64,000 bases of DNA. Source: Agapetus fuscipes. Its lineage: Eukaryota > Arthropoda > Insecta > Trichoptera > Glossosomatidae. Where the stretch lies: contig OX637343.1 in NCBI GenBank assembly GCA_951799405.1, forward strand, positions 1,426,001 to 1,490,000. Reading direction: 5' to 3'. Under the pieces are notes generated by a model that had not been told where the DNA came from, did not search any database, and saw nothing but the letters and a program-made list of their open reading frames with translations. Of this stretch, positions 38,765-49,148 are shown piece after piece. Both the position numbers and the translations under genes were made by a program. Numbering within the stretch: position 1 is the first letter of the stretch; each line of letters begins with the position of its first letter.

Positions 38765-39545
38765 GATTGCTTTCTTAGCAATCGATAATAATAATAATAA
38801 TAAACACAGAATTTATATAGCGCCTTTTATGACAATGTGTCACTACAAAGGCGCTTGTCCATATGATTGGACGAAGAGGTGAGTCTTGAGACTTCTTTTA
38901 AATTGCGTCTCCAAATCCAGTTCCCTCAGTGTGTCAGGAAAAGCATTCCAGGTCATTGGAGCGGCTGCCTTGAATGCCCTGTCTTCAAAAACAGTGTGGG
39001 GTCTTCTTGCTGGGACTTCCAGGCAACTGCTTCTTGATGCAGCTGACCTCAGTGTTTGTCCACGCAAGGTTATAGTTGTTGGAGACACCAGCTCTATCAG
39101 GTACCCCGGAACACTCCCACGTAGTGCTTTAAAAGTGAGCAGACCAACTTTAAAGGTAATCCTCTCAGGGATTTTCAGCCAATGCAGAGCTTGAAGGTGA
39201 GGAGTGATGTGGCAAGACTTTGCAGCGCCATATATGATTCTACATAGCTGCAGCGTTCTGCAGCGATTGAAGCCTTTTGAGCTGATTTTTGGGCTGGCCA
39301 GCATAGATCGCATTGCAGTAGTCAAGTTTGGCCACAACAAAGGAATTTACAATCGCCTTTGTAGCACTTCTAGGCAGACTTTTAACCACGGTCTTAATTT
39401 GCCGGAGAGCAAAGAATCCGGATCTGACAGTGTTTGATAGTTGATTATCCAGTGTCAGGTGCTGGTCGATGCAAACTCCAAGAAGTTTAATGCTGGCAGA
39501 CGGGTTGACATTTACTCCGCAGATTCTGATGGGCGGTCATAATCG
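38765..39545 (-). pseudogene. L2/CR1-type LINE 3' end
   Basis: Minus-strand frames read the C-terminal half of an L2/CR1 RT: INVNPSASIKLLGV, DYCNAIYAG and IVNSFVVAKL (39545-39260, frameshifted), then the open frame 39340-38843 with WLKIPERITFKVGLLTFKAL, DRAFKAAAPMTWNAFP and FKRSLKTHLF. The 3' end 'ggcgctatataaattctgtg' and att repeats (38767-38800) are typical of L2-like elements. Confidence 0.85.
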
Positions 39546-39549
39546 ATGA

Positions 39550-39705
39550 CATAAATCTAAATCTAAATCTAAGCTGCAAAGATATACATAATTTAAGATT
39601 CATATTAAACGCATTCCCACAAGTAGACATTTATAATTTGCCGACAAACACATGCCGCATGTGGACCTACAATATAAAAACCCAATCTCAAATGAACATA
39701 TTAAG
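39550..39705 (-). mobile_element. LINE-X tail, outer part
   Basis: Complement: taaatc repeats, 'aagctgcaaagatatacata', 'acatgccgcatgtggacc', 'aacccaatctcaaatg'. Truncated inward. Confidence 0.75.
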
Positions 39706-40010
39706 CCCATACATAGGTAAAATAGCCAGGTTTGTATCTATACTTCACATTATACACTTCTTCATCTGGGGGGGTTGGGAGGAAGGGGGGGGGGGGCAGG
39801 CCCGCAACCTCCCCCCCCCCTCCCTCCGCCTCTTCTGTACGTCGAGGGACTCCTTTTAAATGAGGTAACGAGTTTTATTTTAACGTTTTTATTTGCCTTC
39901 TAGGAATTAGGTGGCGAAAAAAACTGGCAATTGTTTTTCTGTTTCTCCTCACACAAATTTGTACATTTTTTTTTAGGAAATTACAATTATGGGAGTGAGC
40001 CTCAGTGTAC
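39706..40010. other. Nothing recognised; G- and C-homopolymer patch
   Basis: Positions 39768-39830 hold a 14-G run followed by a 10-C run, potentially hairpin- or quadruplex-forming. No gene. Confidence 0.5.
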
Positions 40011-40014
40011 AATA

Positions 40015-40335
40015 ACTTTAGTTATAGATTGGTGTGAGGCTGACCACCCATACTGTAAAAAATTGTTCACTTTGACAATTTCGTCACCCCTGTTTCAGGA
40101 AGGTCGGCAAAAGTTGCAGGGTGTATGTTCATTTGAAGTTTGGTTTTAATTTGTAAGTACACATTCAGCATTTGTAAGCGCGAACTTTCACGTGTCTTTT
40201 TGTGGACATGCATATCAAATGTACCTATTGGTTGTACAACTGTAAATTTGTATGGAAATAAAGGATATTATTATTATTATTATATGAGTTTAGAATGTAA
40301 ATATATCTTTGCAACTTTGATTATAGAGTATAGAC
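40015..40335 (+). mobile_element. LINE-X 3' tail, with an att microsatellite piece inside
   Basis: Starts near 'tagttatagattggtgtgag'. The tail is interrupted at about 40215-40290 by 'tgtaaatttgtatggaaata' and tta repeats, then ends 'atatctttgcaactttg'. The interruption looks like another LINE's 3' end. Confidence 0.65.
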
Positions 40336-40945
40336 AATAATTAATTATGTATTTTGAATAAGAGTTGAAGGCTTGTACATGCACGGATGCAGTACAGAAT
40401 ATGTTGCTGTTGTGTGTGGCAGCTAGAGCTTTCGGACGTTTCGCCCATTTCTACGAATGGCTTCTTCAGCGTAAAGGTGAAGTGATGAAAGTGATTTTGA
40501 TGAGACTGTTATATCAAGCATGTATTATGCTTTCATTCTTAATTATTATAGCCGAAAAGACCGAAAAAGTACGACTTGATCAGATTGGTGAGATGGTGGA
40601 TGTGGGGGATATAAAGTGAGATTACCAATGAAGTAAATGTATGAAAAAGTGTTCAGGGACGAGTATCCCATAGAGGCACATATAATTTTGAAGTAGGCAA
40701 CTTTTTTTTACGTATACCTGTCTATTTAAAGAAGAAGACGATTCCTCAACGTAGTTTTTCCTAGTCAGAAACTGGTTTTAAAATTATAAATAAATATAAA
40801 TAAATTATTAATTAATAATTACCAATTGACATCTGTCGAACCAGAGTCAAAGCTGTCATATAGGGGATAGAACGAGCCTTTTTATTTTTATTTCAAACAT
40901 GCTAGTCGAAGTTACCGAGTAGACTGTAGACCTATTGTCCATAGC
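40336..40945. other. Penelope-like scrap with hammerhead motif, otherwise nothing
   Basis: The hammerhead-like motif at 40436-40469 is listed separately. About 40800-40885 contains a diverged SINE-D piece in complement ('tgacatctgtcgaaccagag'). No gene. Confidence 0.5.
40436..40469 (-). ncRNA. Hammerhead ribozyme-like motif (intact core)
   Basis: Minus strand: CTGAAGA, then stem II from gccatt/aatgggc with a small loop, then GAAACGTC. All conserved hammerhead core bases (CUGANGA and GAAA) are present. Stem III would be the palindrome ACGU, which needs pairing between two RNAs, as described for Penelope-like hammerheads. Downstream sequence matches the layout at 33005-33081 and 41940-42016. 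Confidence 0.6.
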
Positions 40946-40949
40946 AATC

Positions 40950-41390
40950 TATAATGTAAGTTGTCGAGATATATTGATATTCAATGATCATATTTAATGC
41001 ATGCCCACAAGCAGGCGCATGTAAGTTTGCGTTTACTCGTGCCTGCATGTGTACATACAAATAACCCTTGTTTCAGGAGCGTGCATCCCATACAAGCAAA
41101 TGCCCTAATAGGTAGGCAATATATGGTAAAAACGCATTTGAGTTTGATATTGGGATTTAAAATTCACAATTTGAGTTGGATTGGAGCCATCGTTAGCACT
41201 TCTTTCAATTTCAAATGAGTTATTTAAAAGAATAGGAGAAAATATTTATCCTGAAATGTATTTGCATACACCCTATGCACGCGCCTGCCTTGTAAGTCCT
41301 ACCGCCTTTCCCTGACACCGGGGTTGTATTGGCAAAAGTGAACCAAATGTTTACAGCATGGGGGTCAGCTTCATACCAACTGAAAGAGGT
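40950..41390 (-). mobile_element. LINE-X tail fragments
   Basis: Two diverged pieces: 40965-41060 ('atgcatgcccacaagcagg') and 41270-41385 ('cgcctttccctgacacc', 'ttggcaaaagtgaacc', 'agcttcataccaac'). Both are in complement. Confidence 0.55.
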
Positions 41391-41470
41391 ATGCTCGGAC
41401 AGAAAAAAGTGGAAGCAATCCTGCAGAGGTACTTGCCACACCTAGCAGATTGGTGACACAGTAACAGTTT
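41378..41470 (+). mobile_element. LINE-Y last codons and tail
   Basis: Residues ELKEVCSDRKKW-like with a frameshift, then 'ctgcagaggtacttgccaca' and 'cacagtaacag'. Diverged 3' end. Confidence 0.6.
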
Positions 41471-42503
41471 TATGTTGTGAAAAAAACCAAGAAGAAAAGT
41501 CCAATCTCGTTTGGCCTGTCTGATTTTAAGTATGAAAGTACCAGGGCGTCAGACTAAAGGCGCGGTGTTCGGACTACCCTTGGTTACTTATACCAAGCCT
41601 GGGGGGGGAGGGACAGCTCGGGGGAGTTGGGTGGAACCTTAAGGGGGAGGAGGGGGGCACCTTAAGCCCCCGGGTGGCACCCCACCCCCCGCCGCCCAAC
41701 GAAATGGCCGACCAACGCTTTCCACTTACAATATTAAACGGGGATATGGTATTTTTTCGACCTCCACCACCGCGGCACGCATATGCGCCCCTGGTATATG
41801 CGTGACTCATTTACAAGCTATTTCTCTACTAGAAATTTCTAGAAATGCAAAGCTAACTTTTCCACAAAATTGTGCATATGAAAATAACAAAAAAACACGA
41901 TATTTGATCTTATTTTTGTTGTGCTCGTTGGATTTAACTTCTTTCGGGCTATGAAGCCGTGGTGTGGTAGATTCTTTCCGGACAGTTTCGCCCATTGCTC
42001 CGATGGGCATTATCAGCGGTTGGCTAGTCGCTGTGATCTTCTTACAGGATCTGCTGTACTAGAAACAACGCCAGCCTTTAGATTAGTATTGTCGTTTTTA
42101 CTGTGAGAAATCAAGCCGCCATTGCCAGGCAAGGAAACAGACGTACGTCATAGATTATAGAATATAGTCAAGTTCAAAGTTATTTCAGACAGTATGTTGA
42201 ATTGACAATTTTCTCATGTTAAGTATGTTTCACTAAGCGAGTGGTATGTCCGTGCAAGTAGGTGATATTCATAAATAATTTTATGAAAATGGGTTGGCTC
42301 GGTACGTAGCTGGAGTGTAGTACAGCATGGGCTGGGGTTCTCATTTAGATGGTAGGTGGTAGGGGGGCTCCCGAGCATAATCCGGTCTCTCCCAACAACA
42401 GCGCCGAACCGTCGTCTGGCGCCGGGCCCGGACCCAAAAACCCAACCGAACCCAAACCCTAGGAGGAGGTCCCCAAATTGTGGGGCGCAACGGCTCCAAA
42501 AAC
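41471..42503. other. GC-rich patches and a Penelope-like scrap; no gene
   Basis: 41595-41790 is strongly G- then C-rich and ends 'gcgcccctggtatatgcg'. 41930-42020 is a Penelope-like end with a hammerhead-like motif (listed separately). 42355-42485 is GC-rich. Confidence 0.5.
41981..42016 (-). ncRNA. Hammerhead-like motif, one core change
   Basis: Minus strand CTGATAA (G8 changed to A), perfect stem II gcccat/atgggc, then GAAAC and TGTC instead of GTC. Probably inactive. Flanking sequence 'ccacggcttcatagcccgaa' parallels the other Penelope-like ends. Confidence 0.5.
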
Positions 42504-42980
42504 TGATGATTTTACTGGGTTCTCTTTTAATTAAAGTGCAATTATTCAGGAGAAAAGAAAAACAACTTTGTTTTCGATTACTATGAGTATATATATTTTA
42601 TGCCACAACCGGTTTCGCAAACATCCGTTTGCATCATCAGGTGGTTGAATTAATACTAAATGGCTTAGAAACGGAATCATCTGAGAGGGTGTCATTGTGT
42701 GAGGGTATGGGGGAGGGAGGGGGTGCAGGATGACCATGTGTTGAGTTTTTCCCAAGGAAGCAATTTCTAAGACATTATCCAGATGATGCAAACTCCACAT
42801 TATATAGGTACAAAAGAGATCTTTCTTGCATCTTCCAGATCATTCGATCTCTGTTCTAGATTATACTAGACAGCTTTTCCACTACCATGATGGATTATAA
42901 TAGACGAGTTTACACACACTATTGTGCCTGTACAGGCGTACGTAGGTACTTCGAAGTTCGTAGTTCGTAGTTTGGTAACA
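42504..42980 (-). repeat. LTR-like remnant, family 2 copy 2, with Penelope-like insert
   Basis: Shares 'ttttaattaaagtgcaatta' at its start, 'aggtacaaaagagatctttc' at 42815 and the end region up to 'ttggtaaca' with 32670-32987. The middle (about 42552-42795) is replaced by a Penelope-like segment carrying a hammerhead motif. Confidence 0.6.
42608..42640 (-). ncRNA. Hammerhead ribozyme-like motif (intact core, palindromic stem III)
   Basis: Minus strand CTGATGA, stem II gcaaac-ggat-gtttgc (perfect 6 bp), GAAA, then CCGGTT. Stem III would be the self-complementary ACCGGU with U as cleavage-site base, the form that works as a dimer. 'gttgtggcataaaat' follows, resembling Penelope terminal repeats. 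Confidence 0.65.
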
Positions 42981-43290
42981 TCGGAAGAGCTCGAGGAAAT
43001 AAATGAACTCGTGAAAAAACTTTGTGTTTTATTTTTACATTTTTTTTTTTTTTTTTTTTTTTATTTCATAAACAATTTTTACAAGAAATATTAAATCTTA
43101 AAAATTAAACATTTTTGTCCCGATAAACCAAAAATTTTCAGTTTGTCATCGGGTGCAACAATCAAATTAAAAAATAAAAGTCTTAGTATTTAGTGCTAGT
43201 ATGAAATAAAAAGTAAATTAAAGTTAAAATTAGGAGACAAGAGTAGAGTAAAAACACAAATATAGTATTAATACATTAATAATACACTTC
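42981..43290. other. Nothing recognised; poly-T
   Basis: A long T-run at 43038-43064 and AT-rich DNA. No gene. Confidence 0.5.
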
Positions 43291-43365
43291 AACTGAAGGC
43301 GGGTGGAGTGAGGCCGGCCCCCTTACCCGTAAAAATAAATAGGTCCCGAATCGCCACATGCGGCA
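43291..43365 (+). mobile_element. SINE-A fragment
   Basis: 'cttcaactgaaggcgg', 'aggccggcccccttacccg', 'taggtcccgaatcgcc': the middle of the A' variant. Confidence 0.7.
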
Positions 43366-43431
43366 TGAGATAGAAAGCTCTTCTAGAATCTAGAGGATTG
43401 TGGTGAAGGTTCAGACCTTCAAGGCTTGACT

Positions 43432-43640
43432 AAGTCTAAACCTAATCTGCAAAGATATATATCATGTAAGGTTCATATTACATGCATTCCCTCAAGCAGA
43501 CATGTATAAGCTCGCGCTAACACATGCCGCATGTAGACCTACAATATAAAAACCCAATCTCAAATCAACATAAGCCCTGCAACTCTTGCCGACCTGCCCT
43601 GAAACAGGGGTGACATTGGTAAAGCGAACCATTTTTTACA
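43432..43640 (-). mobile_element. LINE-X 3' tail, truncated
   Basis: Complement, complete from the outer end to 'aagcgaaccattttttaca'. The usual 'gacttatagg' start is replaced by unrelated DNA. Confidence 0.75.
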
Positions 43641-43679
43641 TGCTTGTGCGCAGGATTAATTGCAGAAAAATTGAGAACG

Positions 43680-44030
43680 ATGATTTTTTGCATAGGAATT
43701 TTTTTACTTTTTTTGTATAGATTTCTTTGTAAGGTTTTGTTCTTTTTTATATTTAAATGTAATTTATTATTCATATTCCTTGACTTATAGGTTGGTATGA
43801 GGCTGACCACCCATACTGTAAAAAATGGTTCACTTTGCCAATGTCACCCCTGTTTCAGGGAAGGTTGGCAAAAGTTGTGGGGCTTATGTTCATTTGAGGT
43901 TTGGATTTTATTTGTAAGTACACATTCAGCATTTGTAAGCGCGAACTACACTTGTTGGTTTGTGGGCATACATCTGAGAGCTTTAAATGAATAATATATC
44001 CTTGCAACTTAGATTATAGATTTATAGATT
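43680..44030 (+). mobile_element. LINE-X spacer and 3' tail
   Basis: 'gatttttttgcataggaatt' and 'tttgtatagatttctttg' are the post-stop spacer, followed by the tail from 43778 and attatag-type repeats at 44010-44030. Confidence 0.8.
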
Positions 44031-44430
44031 ATGACGACTAGGAACAGTGGTTTCACGAAAATGTTGACGTAAGCACGGACAAATGGTTTGGGAACCGTCA
44101 GACCCTATCCGAAGGGAGAAGCTCCAATAACTCGGAGCGTGTATCAGGCTTGCAGAGGAGGTGGGCGGTATATACTTTCTTGCGCGGGGAGGACGGTAAC
44201 GGTGGGCGGGCGGCGGGGGGACACGCTCCCTCCTCCTCCTCCCAGGAACAGACAGACCTCCTCCACCAGCCCTGCATTATGCTAGCCTGATACTTTTTTT
44301 TAATAAAATATATTTTTACACAAAAGACACTGAAATGCATTTAGGAAGAAGGAACTGTTTCTTCAACCGCAACTGAGCTGTTCATAAAGTGCAACTTCCT
44401 ACTGCGTTGACACCGAAGTCGCATGTGGCG
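44031..44430. other. GC-rich element, about 44138-44292
   Basis: A GC-rich block bounded by 'gtatcaggcttgcag' and 'gctagcctgatac', which are inverted (13-bp scale). Related ends occur at 54721-54890. No coding function seen. Confidence 0.45.
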
Positions 44431-44600
44431 CTTAGATTTTTTTTTATATAAATTCAATAGGAAAAACAAAGTTTTAGTTCACTTCTATTTTTTTTGCTCA
44501 AACGTTTTCGCCTAATAAGGCATCTTAAGGAACATAATTGTTACAAGTAAAATTGAATTAAAACTTTGTTTTTCCTATTGAATTTATAAAAAAATGTGCA
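44431..44600. mobile_element. Foldback element with degenerate hammerhead-like core
   Basis: Arms 'aaattcaataggaaaaacaa' (about 44449) and 'ttgtttttcctattgaattt' (about 44567) are inverted. The loop contains, on the minus strand, cTTAAGA-gccttattaggc-GAAAACGTT, a decayed hammerhead-like motif. Similar design to 55064-55317. Confidence 0.55.
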
Positions 44601-44634
44601 ATGGACTTTCAGGGATACCCTTAAAAATTAGAAT

Positions 44635-44720
44635 CTATTTATTTTTGCAGGTAAAGGGTAACGCCAACCACTTTACATGAAGTGGGGGTTTCTCATCTCC
44701 CGAGTGGGCTGATTCTCAGC
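44635..44720 (-). mobile_element. SINE-A fragment
   Basis: Complement: 'gaatctatttatttttgcag', 'acgccaaccacttt', 'catctcccgagtggg'. Confidence 0.65.
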
Positions 44721-44749
44721 GAGCTTGATCTTCTCTATATTGAGTGTCA

Positions 44750-44945
44750 TTTACTCAAACAAGACCCATTTTCTGTAAGGCTAGATGGACCTTTGGTGAC
44801 CGGTCTTTGGTAAACGCATATAAACGTTTAACTCAGTGATTTTTGAAAATTTCAAAAAAAGGATATGATTTTTTTTTTGCTCCATTAGGCATCGAACCCA
44901 CGGCCTTCCGTAATGTTTACCACTAGACTACGGACCGGTGTGTAT
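44750..44945 (-). mobile_element. SINE-B, diverged
   Basis: Complement: 'aaacaagacccattt', 'tggtgaccggtctttggtaa', 'cgaacccacggccttccg', 'ccactagactacggaccgg'. Box B weak. Confidence 0.75.
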
Positions 44946-45274
44946 ATAAATATTGCCATATATTTTTATTGAACACCTAGTTTCCTTCTGATTTTCAAAA
45001 ATATACCCCCTCTACAAGGCTCTGTGTGTCCGAAGTATTAAACTCAAACATATAGATTTCCAACAAAAACAATACAGCGCCTCTACTGAGCGTTTCACAT
45101 TTCATCCATTTTCTGGTAAAACGCTATGGTTGTGCTAAGACGCTAAATTTTGTACTTGCGTGCAGCAACAGCGGCCAAAACTCTACAAAGACAAATAGTT
45201 GTTGCATTATTAAGTACCTAAATTAAAAAAAAAATCCTGGATAAGACTGTAACTGGTCTAAAATAATATAAAGC
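44946..45274. other. Nothing recognised
   Basis: 'acagcgcctctactgagcg' (45074) resembles 23605 and 62980 ('acagcgccccaagtgaa'), possibly an unnamed old repeat. No gene. Confidence 0.4.
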
Positions 45275-45745
45275 TTCTAAACTAATCTAAATTGCAAAGA
45301 TATGTAACATTGGGGATTCACATTATATGCATTTTCACTAGCAGACTCGTATGAGTTCACGCGTAAACATGCCGCATGCGAACCTACAATATAAATACCC
45401 AGATCTCAAATAAACATACGCCCTGTAACTCTTGCCGACCTTCCTTGAAACAGGGGTGACATTGGCAAAGTGAACAATTTTTTACAGCATAGGTGAACAG
45501 CCACATACCAACCTATAAGTTAAGGAATATACACAACAAATTTCATTTTTTTAAATCACAAATAATAATATGGATATTATTATTAATACAGAATACAAAA
45601 TTCTAATTTAAAAAACCCTAGTCCCAGCCGCCAACATTACAGATCAACCGCCTTCCTTTCTGTCCTTAGATACTTTTTCATTTCCTCCAGATTCATAACC
45701 TTTTTCATACAAGTTCTCCCTCTATTATGACTCTGGCAGTATTTG
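45275..45745 (-). mobile_element. LINE-X, 5'-truncated
   Basis: Complement: tail 45285-45530, spacer, stop region 'ccgccaacattacagatcaa' at about 45628, and codons to 'ctattatgactctggc' at 45735. Confidence 0.8.
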
Positions 45746-46065
45746 TGCATGCGCATGCATTGTAGTATTTTCATTTACCGTCCCTCCAGTTTAAATTTTA
45801 CCTTAATCATATGGTTGCCTACCCGTGCCTGAAATGCTGTGCACGTCGCTGACTGCAGGGGTCTGTATAGTGAGTAGGTAGTCTGCCACGCTGGCGCCTT
45901 GGTACCACTAGAGAAGTACCTCCTGGTGCCCATTTGGAAGGCGGAGGATCGCCTCCCCGAGTGGAAACATGTATGCTCTCGTATACTCATGCTGGATACA
46001 GACCCAGATAGTATTAAATCTGTAGAGAACGGCTGGATAGTGTAAATTTCAAAAGTGAAAAAAAA

Positions 46066-46445
46066 CAACCAAATCTAATCTAATCTAATCTAGGTTGCAA
46101 TGATGATGTCTTGTCTTGTCTTGTCTTGTATCCTGCCGCCTTTCCTCTAGGGGTGGCCAGTACCTCCACACAAGTGCCTCCACTTGACTCTGTCCTTGCA
46201 TACTTGTAACATAAAATGTAACATTGGGAATTCACATTATATGCGTTCTCACAAGCAGACACGTACAAGTTCGCGCTTGCACATGCCGCATGTAAACCTA
46301 CAACATAAAAACCCAAATCTCAAATGGACATACACCCTGCAACTCTTTCCGTCCTTACCTAAATCGGGTGACATTGGCAAAGTGAACCATTTTTAGTGCA
46401 TGGGTGGTCAGCCGCATACCAACCTATAAGCTGAGGAGCAACAAC
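46066..46445 (-). mobile_element. LINE-X tail with LINE-Y-like insert
   Basis: gatta repeats (complement) and 'aggttgcaatgat' at 46072-46107, then an inserted LINE end in complement (46108-46210: tcttg repeats, then residues VCKDRVKWRHLCGGTGHP). The LINE-X tail resumes at about 46212 ('atgtaacattgggaattcac') and runs to 'aacctataagctgagg'. Confidence 0.7.
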
Positions 46446-46590
46446 ATAAAAACCCAAATCTCAAATGAACGCACACCCTACAATTTTAGCCGACCTTCCC
46501 TAAAACAGGGGTGATATTGGCAAAGTGAACCATTTTTACAGCATGGGTGGTCAGCCGCATACCAACCTATAAGTCAAGGAACAAACACGA
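46446..46590 (-). mobile_element. LINE-X tail, inner half
   Basis: Complement: 'aacataaaaacccaaatctc', 'ggcaaagtgaaccattt', 'ataagtcaaggaac'. It follows the previous copy head to tail. Confidence 0.75.
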
Positions 46591-46649
46591 CAAATGCCAT
46601 TTTAAAAAACAGTAAATAATAATATTATCATCTTACATACTATTTATAT

Positions 46650-46998
46650 TTTCTAAATTACTCTTCGCTGGATTGAACAATTCATAAACCTTATCGAAAG
46701 ACCAATCATCAAAAGGTCCATCCAGCCTTGCAGCAACTGGGTCTTGCTTGAGAATTGTCGCTTTGTAGCGACGACCAAACTCGTACAAAGTTTGTCGATA
46801 GCTCAGTCGGTAGAATGCTTACATTCCATGCCGAGGACAAGGTATACTCAGCTTTCACAAGAAATGAGAACCAGGCCCCCGGGCTGCGTAACCTCCACTT
46901 CAACTAAAAGTGGTCGGTGTGAGGACGGCCCTCTTACCTGTAAAAATAAATAGGTCCCAAATGTAAGAAGTAACACTATATGTGTAGCTTATTTGCGT
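46650..46998 (+). mobile_element. Composite SINE B-A', copy 3 (truncated head)
   Basis: Starts in the SINE-B body ('ttctaaattactcttcgctg'), passes 'cgaccaaactcgtacaaag' into SINE-A' with an even larger deletion after 'gaggacaag', and ends 'tatgtgtagcttatttgcg'. Confidence 0.75.
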
Positions 46999-47405
46999 TG
47001 CGAACAAGTACGTATGTCCTTAACACATTCGAGTATATCCATTGTCTACTGTTCCAGTCTGAGCTCCGCATATGCCTCACAGGATGAGGGCGACCCTAAA
47101 GGCTTTGGGTAGGGGTGAGGGGGGCAGGAAACGACCCTAAGGCTTGGGTCGGGGGTGTGGGAGAGGGGGGGCGACGCTAAAAACGACCAAGGAGTCTTCA
47201 GGGGCCACGGCTAGGGTCACCAGATGGCGGCCAAAGAGTATTAGTGAAAATAAAATAGCCAAGATTAAATGTTTGAAGCATGCAAGGGTAGCTATTTTGA
47301 AAGGTCGTAGTCTAGTGGATATTGCTCTTGACTAACAATTGAAAGCTAACAGCCTCGATAAACATGAACTATCCTTAGCTGGTAGTCTCATCACCACGGT
47401 AATTC
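46999..47405. other. GC-rich patch and M1 scrap; no gene
   Basis: 47090-47190 is G-rich. 'ggtagtctcatcaccacgg' at 47381-47399 is one end of foldback M1. Confidence 0.5.
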
Positions 47406-47409
47406 TTCT

Positions 47410-47535
47410 ATATAATAATCTAAAATCTAAGCTGCAAAGATATGTTAACATTTAAAGATCATATTAAATGCATGCGCACAGACAGGCACATGTAGATTGG
47501 CGCCTACACATTAAAATCTCGCATGAACATAAAAA
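47410..47535 (-). mobile_element. LINE-X tail fragment
   Basis: Complement: 'ctaagctgcaaagatatgtt', 'gcatgcgcacagacagg'. Abuts the next LINE-X copy. Confidence 0.65.
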
Positions 47536-47539
47536 TTGC

Positions 47540-48160
47540 AACTCCAGCCAATGAGTGATGAAAGATTGACGAAGAAAGTATATGTTGCTAGAATAGATGG
47601 ATGTCGTGGTAGAGGAAGACCGAGAAAAGTATGGAAGGATCAAATCTCTGAAATAGCGAATGACTGGGATATCCAGAGTCATAATAAAAGGAGGACTTGT
47701 ATGAAAAAGGTTATGACTCTGGATGAAATGAAAGAAGTATGCAAGGACAGGAAGAAGTGGCGGCTAATCTGCAATGTTGATTTCTAATGTTGGTGTATTC
47801 ATTTGCTACATTTTTTGCATAGGAAATTTTTGACTTTTTTTGTATAGATTTCTTTGTAAGGTTTTGTTCTTTTTTATATTTAAATGTAATTTATTATTCA
47901 TTCATATTCCTTGACTTATAGGTTGGTATGAGGCTGACCACCCATACTGTAAAAAATGGTTCACTTTGCCAATGTCACCCCTGTTTCAGGGAAGGTCGGC
48001 AAAAGTTGTGGGGCTTATGTTCATTTGAGGTTTGGATTTTATTTGTAAGTACACATTCAGCATTTGTAAGCGCGAACTACACTTGTTGGTTTGTGGGCAT
48101 ACATCTGAGAGCTTTAAATGAATATATCCTTGCAACTTAGATTATAGATTATAGATTATA
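47540..48160 (+). mobile_element. LINE-X, 5'-truncated, clean copy
   Basis: Frame to the stop near 47787: ERLTKKVYVARIDGCRGRG, DWDIQSHNKRRTCMKK, KKWRLICNVDF. Spacer, full tail from 47910 and attatag repeats to 48160. Confidence 0.88.
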
Positions 48161-48258
48161 GCCGCTTTTCCCTGAAACCGGGGGGGCATTGGCAAAAGTG
48201 AACCAATTTTTACAGCACCGAGGGTTAGCCTCATACCAACCGTTCAGTCAAGGAGCGG
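48161..48258 (-). mobile_element. LINE-X tail scrap
   Basis: Complement: 'ccgcttttccctgaaacc', 'ggcattggcaaaagtgaacc', 'cctcataccaacc'. Confidence 0.6.
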
Positions 48259-48404
48259 ATCACGGTAATTCTTAACTACCGAATATCGTTAATATTTGTA
48301 TGAAGACTAATCAGCTGTTCACTTGCGGCCACCTTGGAATGATTCATACAAATAATACCGATATTCGGTATGTAAGAATTACCGTGGTGATGAGACTTCC
48401 AGCC
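48259..48404. mobile_element. Foldback MITE M1, copy 3
   Basis: Left end shortened ('atcacggtaattctta'); right end complete ('gatgagacttccagcc'). Next to M2 with one base between. Confidence 0.8.
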
Positions 48405-48405
48405 C

Positions 48406-48603
48406 TGTACCCTGAGTACTAGTTATTTTCACTTTTCTCGAAGAATTGTGTATTCGAGAATAATGTATGTGAACTTGTAAAGCACCTCTAGCAAAAATAC
48501 TTTTGAAACCTTTTTTGCCAGGGGTGCTTTAGAAGTTCATATACATTTTTCTCGAATACACAATTCTTCGAGTAAAGTGAAAAAAACTCGTACTCAGGGT
48601 ACA
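48406..48603. mobile_element. Foldback MITE M2, copy 1
   Basis: 198 bp; ends 'tgtaccctgagtac' and 'gtactcagggtaca'. Arms continue through 'ttcacttttctcgaagaatt' and its mirror near 48553. The centre has 'aaagcacctctagcaaaaat' and a mirrored partner. Copy 2 is at 59769-59963. Confidence 0.85.
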
Positions 48604-49145
48604 GATCATGAAAGCTTCTCATTTTCCTGTAAATTGCCGAAGAATTGATTCTTTTTAGACACATAAGAATACCCCCACTTTTTACTGTTAGCTCTTTTTA
48701 TCTGCTACCAGTAAAATACTTGTCAGTAGCTGTACAGTGTTCACTAGACATTGCAAACTAAAACTTGTTAGTAAGGGACGCTTGGTCGCCTGTTTGGTTG
48801 GGGGCGTTGAGGACTGCGCCCCTTTTATGGGCCAAGCCTCGCCTAACAGGGGGTGTTAGGGGGTGGGGCGCCCCCGTGTTTATAGGAGCGCCCCAGAGCA
48901 CCAGGGGGGCGGGAGGAAGCAGGGGGGCGGCTTGGCACAAAGTTTGCCGTGTGTAGGCCGTTTAATCCGGAGCGCAGGGGGGCTTAAAGGGGGGCGGGGG
49001 GCGTTTTAAATGTGATTACTGATATTAATTATTTAAAAACACTACCCGCTGTCCAAAAACTATGAGCATCTATGGAGTTAACGTCGCTGTGAGCTTGTTA
49101 AAAGCCCCTGCAGTACTTACCAGTAATTAAAAAACAATATTTTTA
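48604..49145. other. GC-rich patch, no gene
   Basis: 48775-49010 is strongly G-rich with repeated 'ggggcg'. Small frames on both strands lack domains. Confidence 0.5.
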
Positions 49146-49148
49146 TAG

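Noticed and set aside
39768..39830. Assembly gap or vector sequence at the G/C homopolymers
   Set aside because: Flanking sequence is continuous and similar GC-rich patches recur. Kept only as a low-complexity note.
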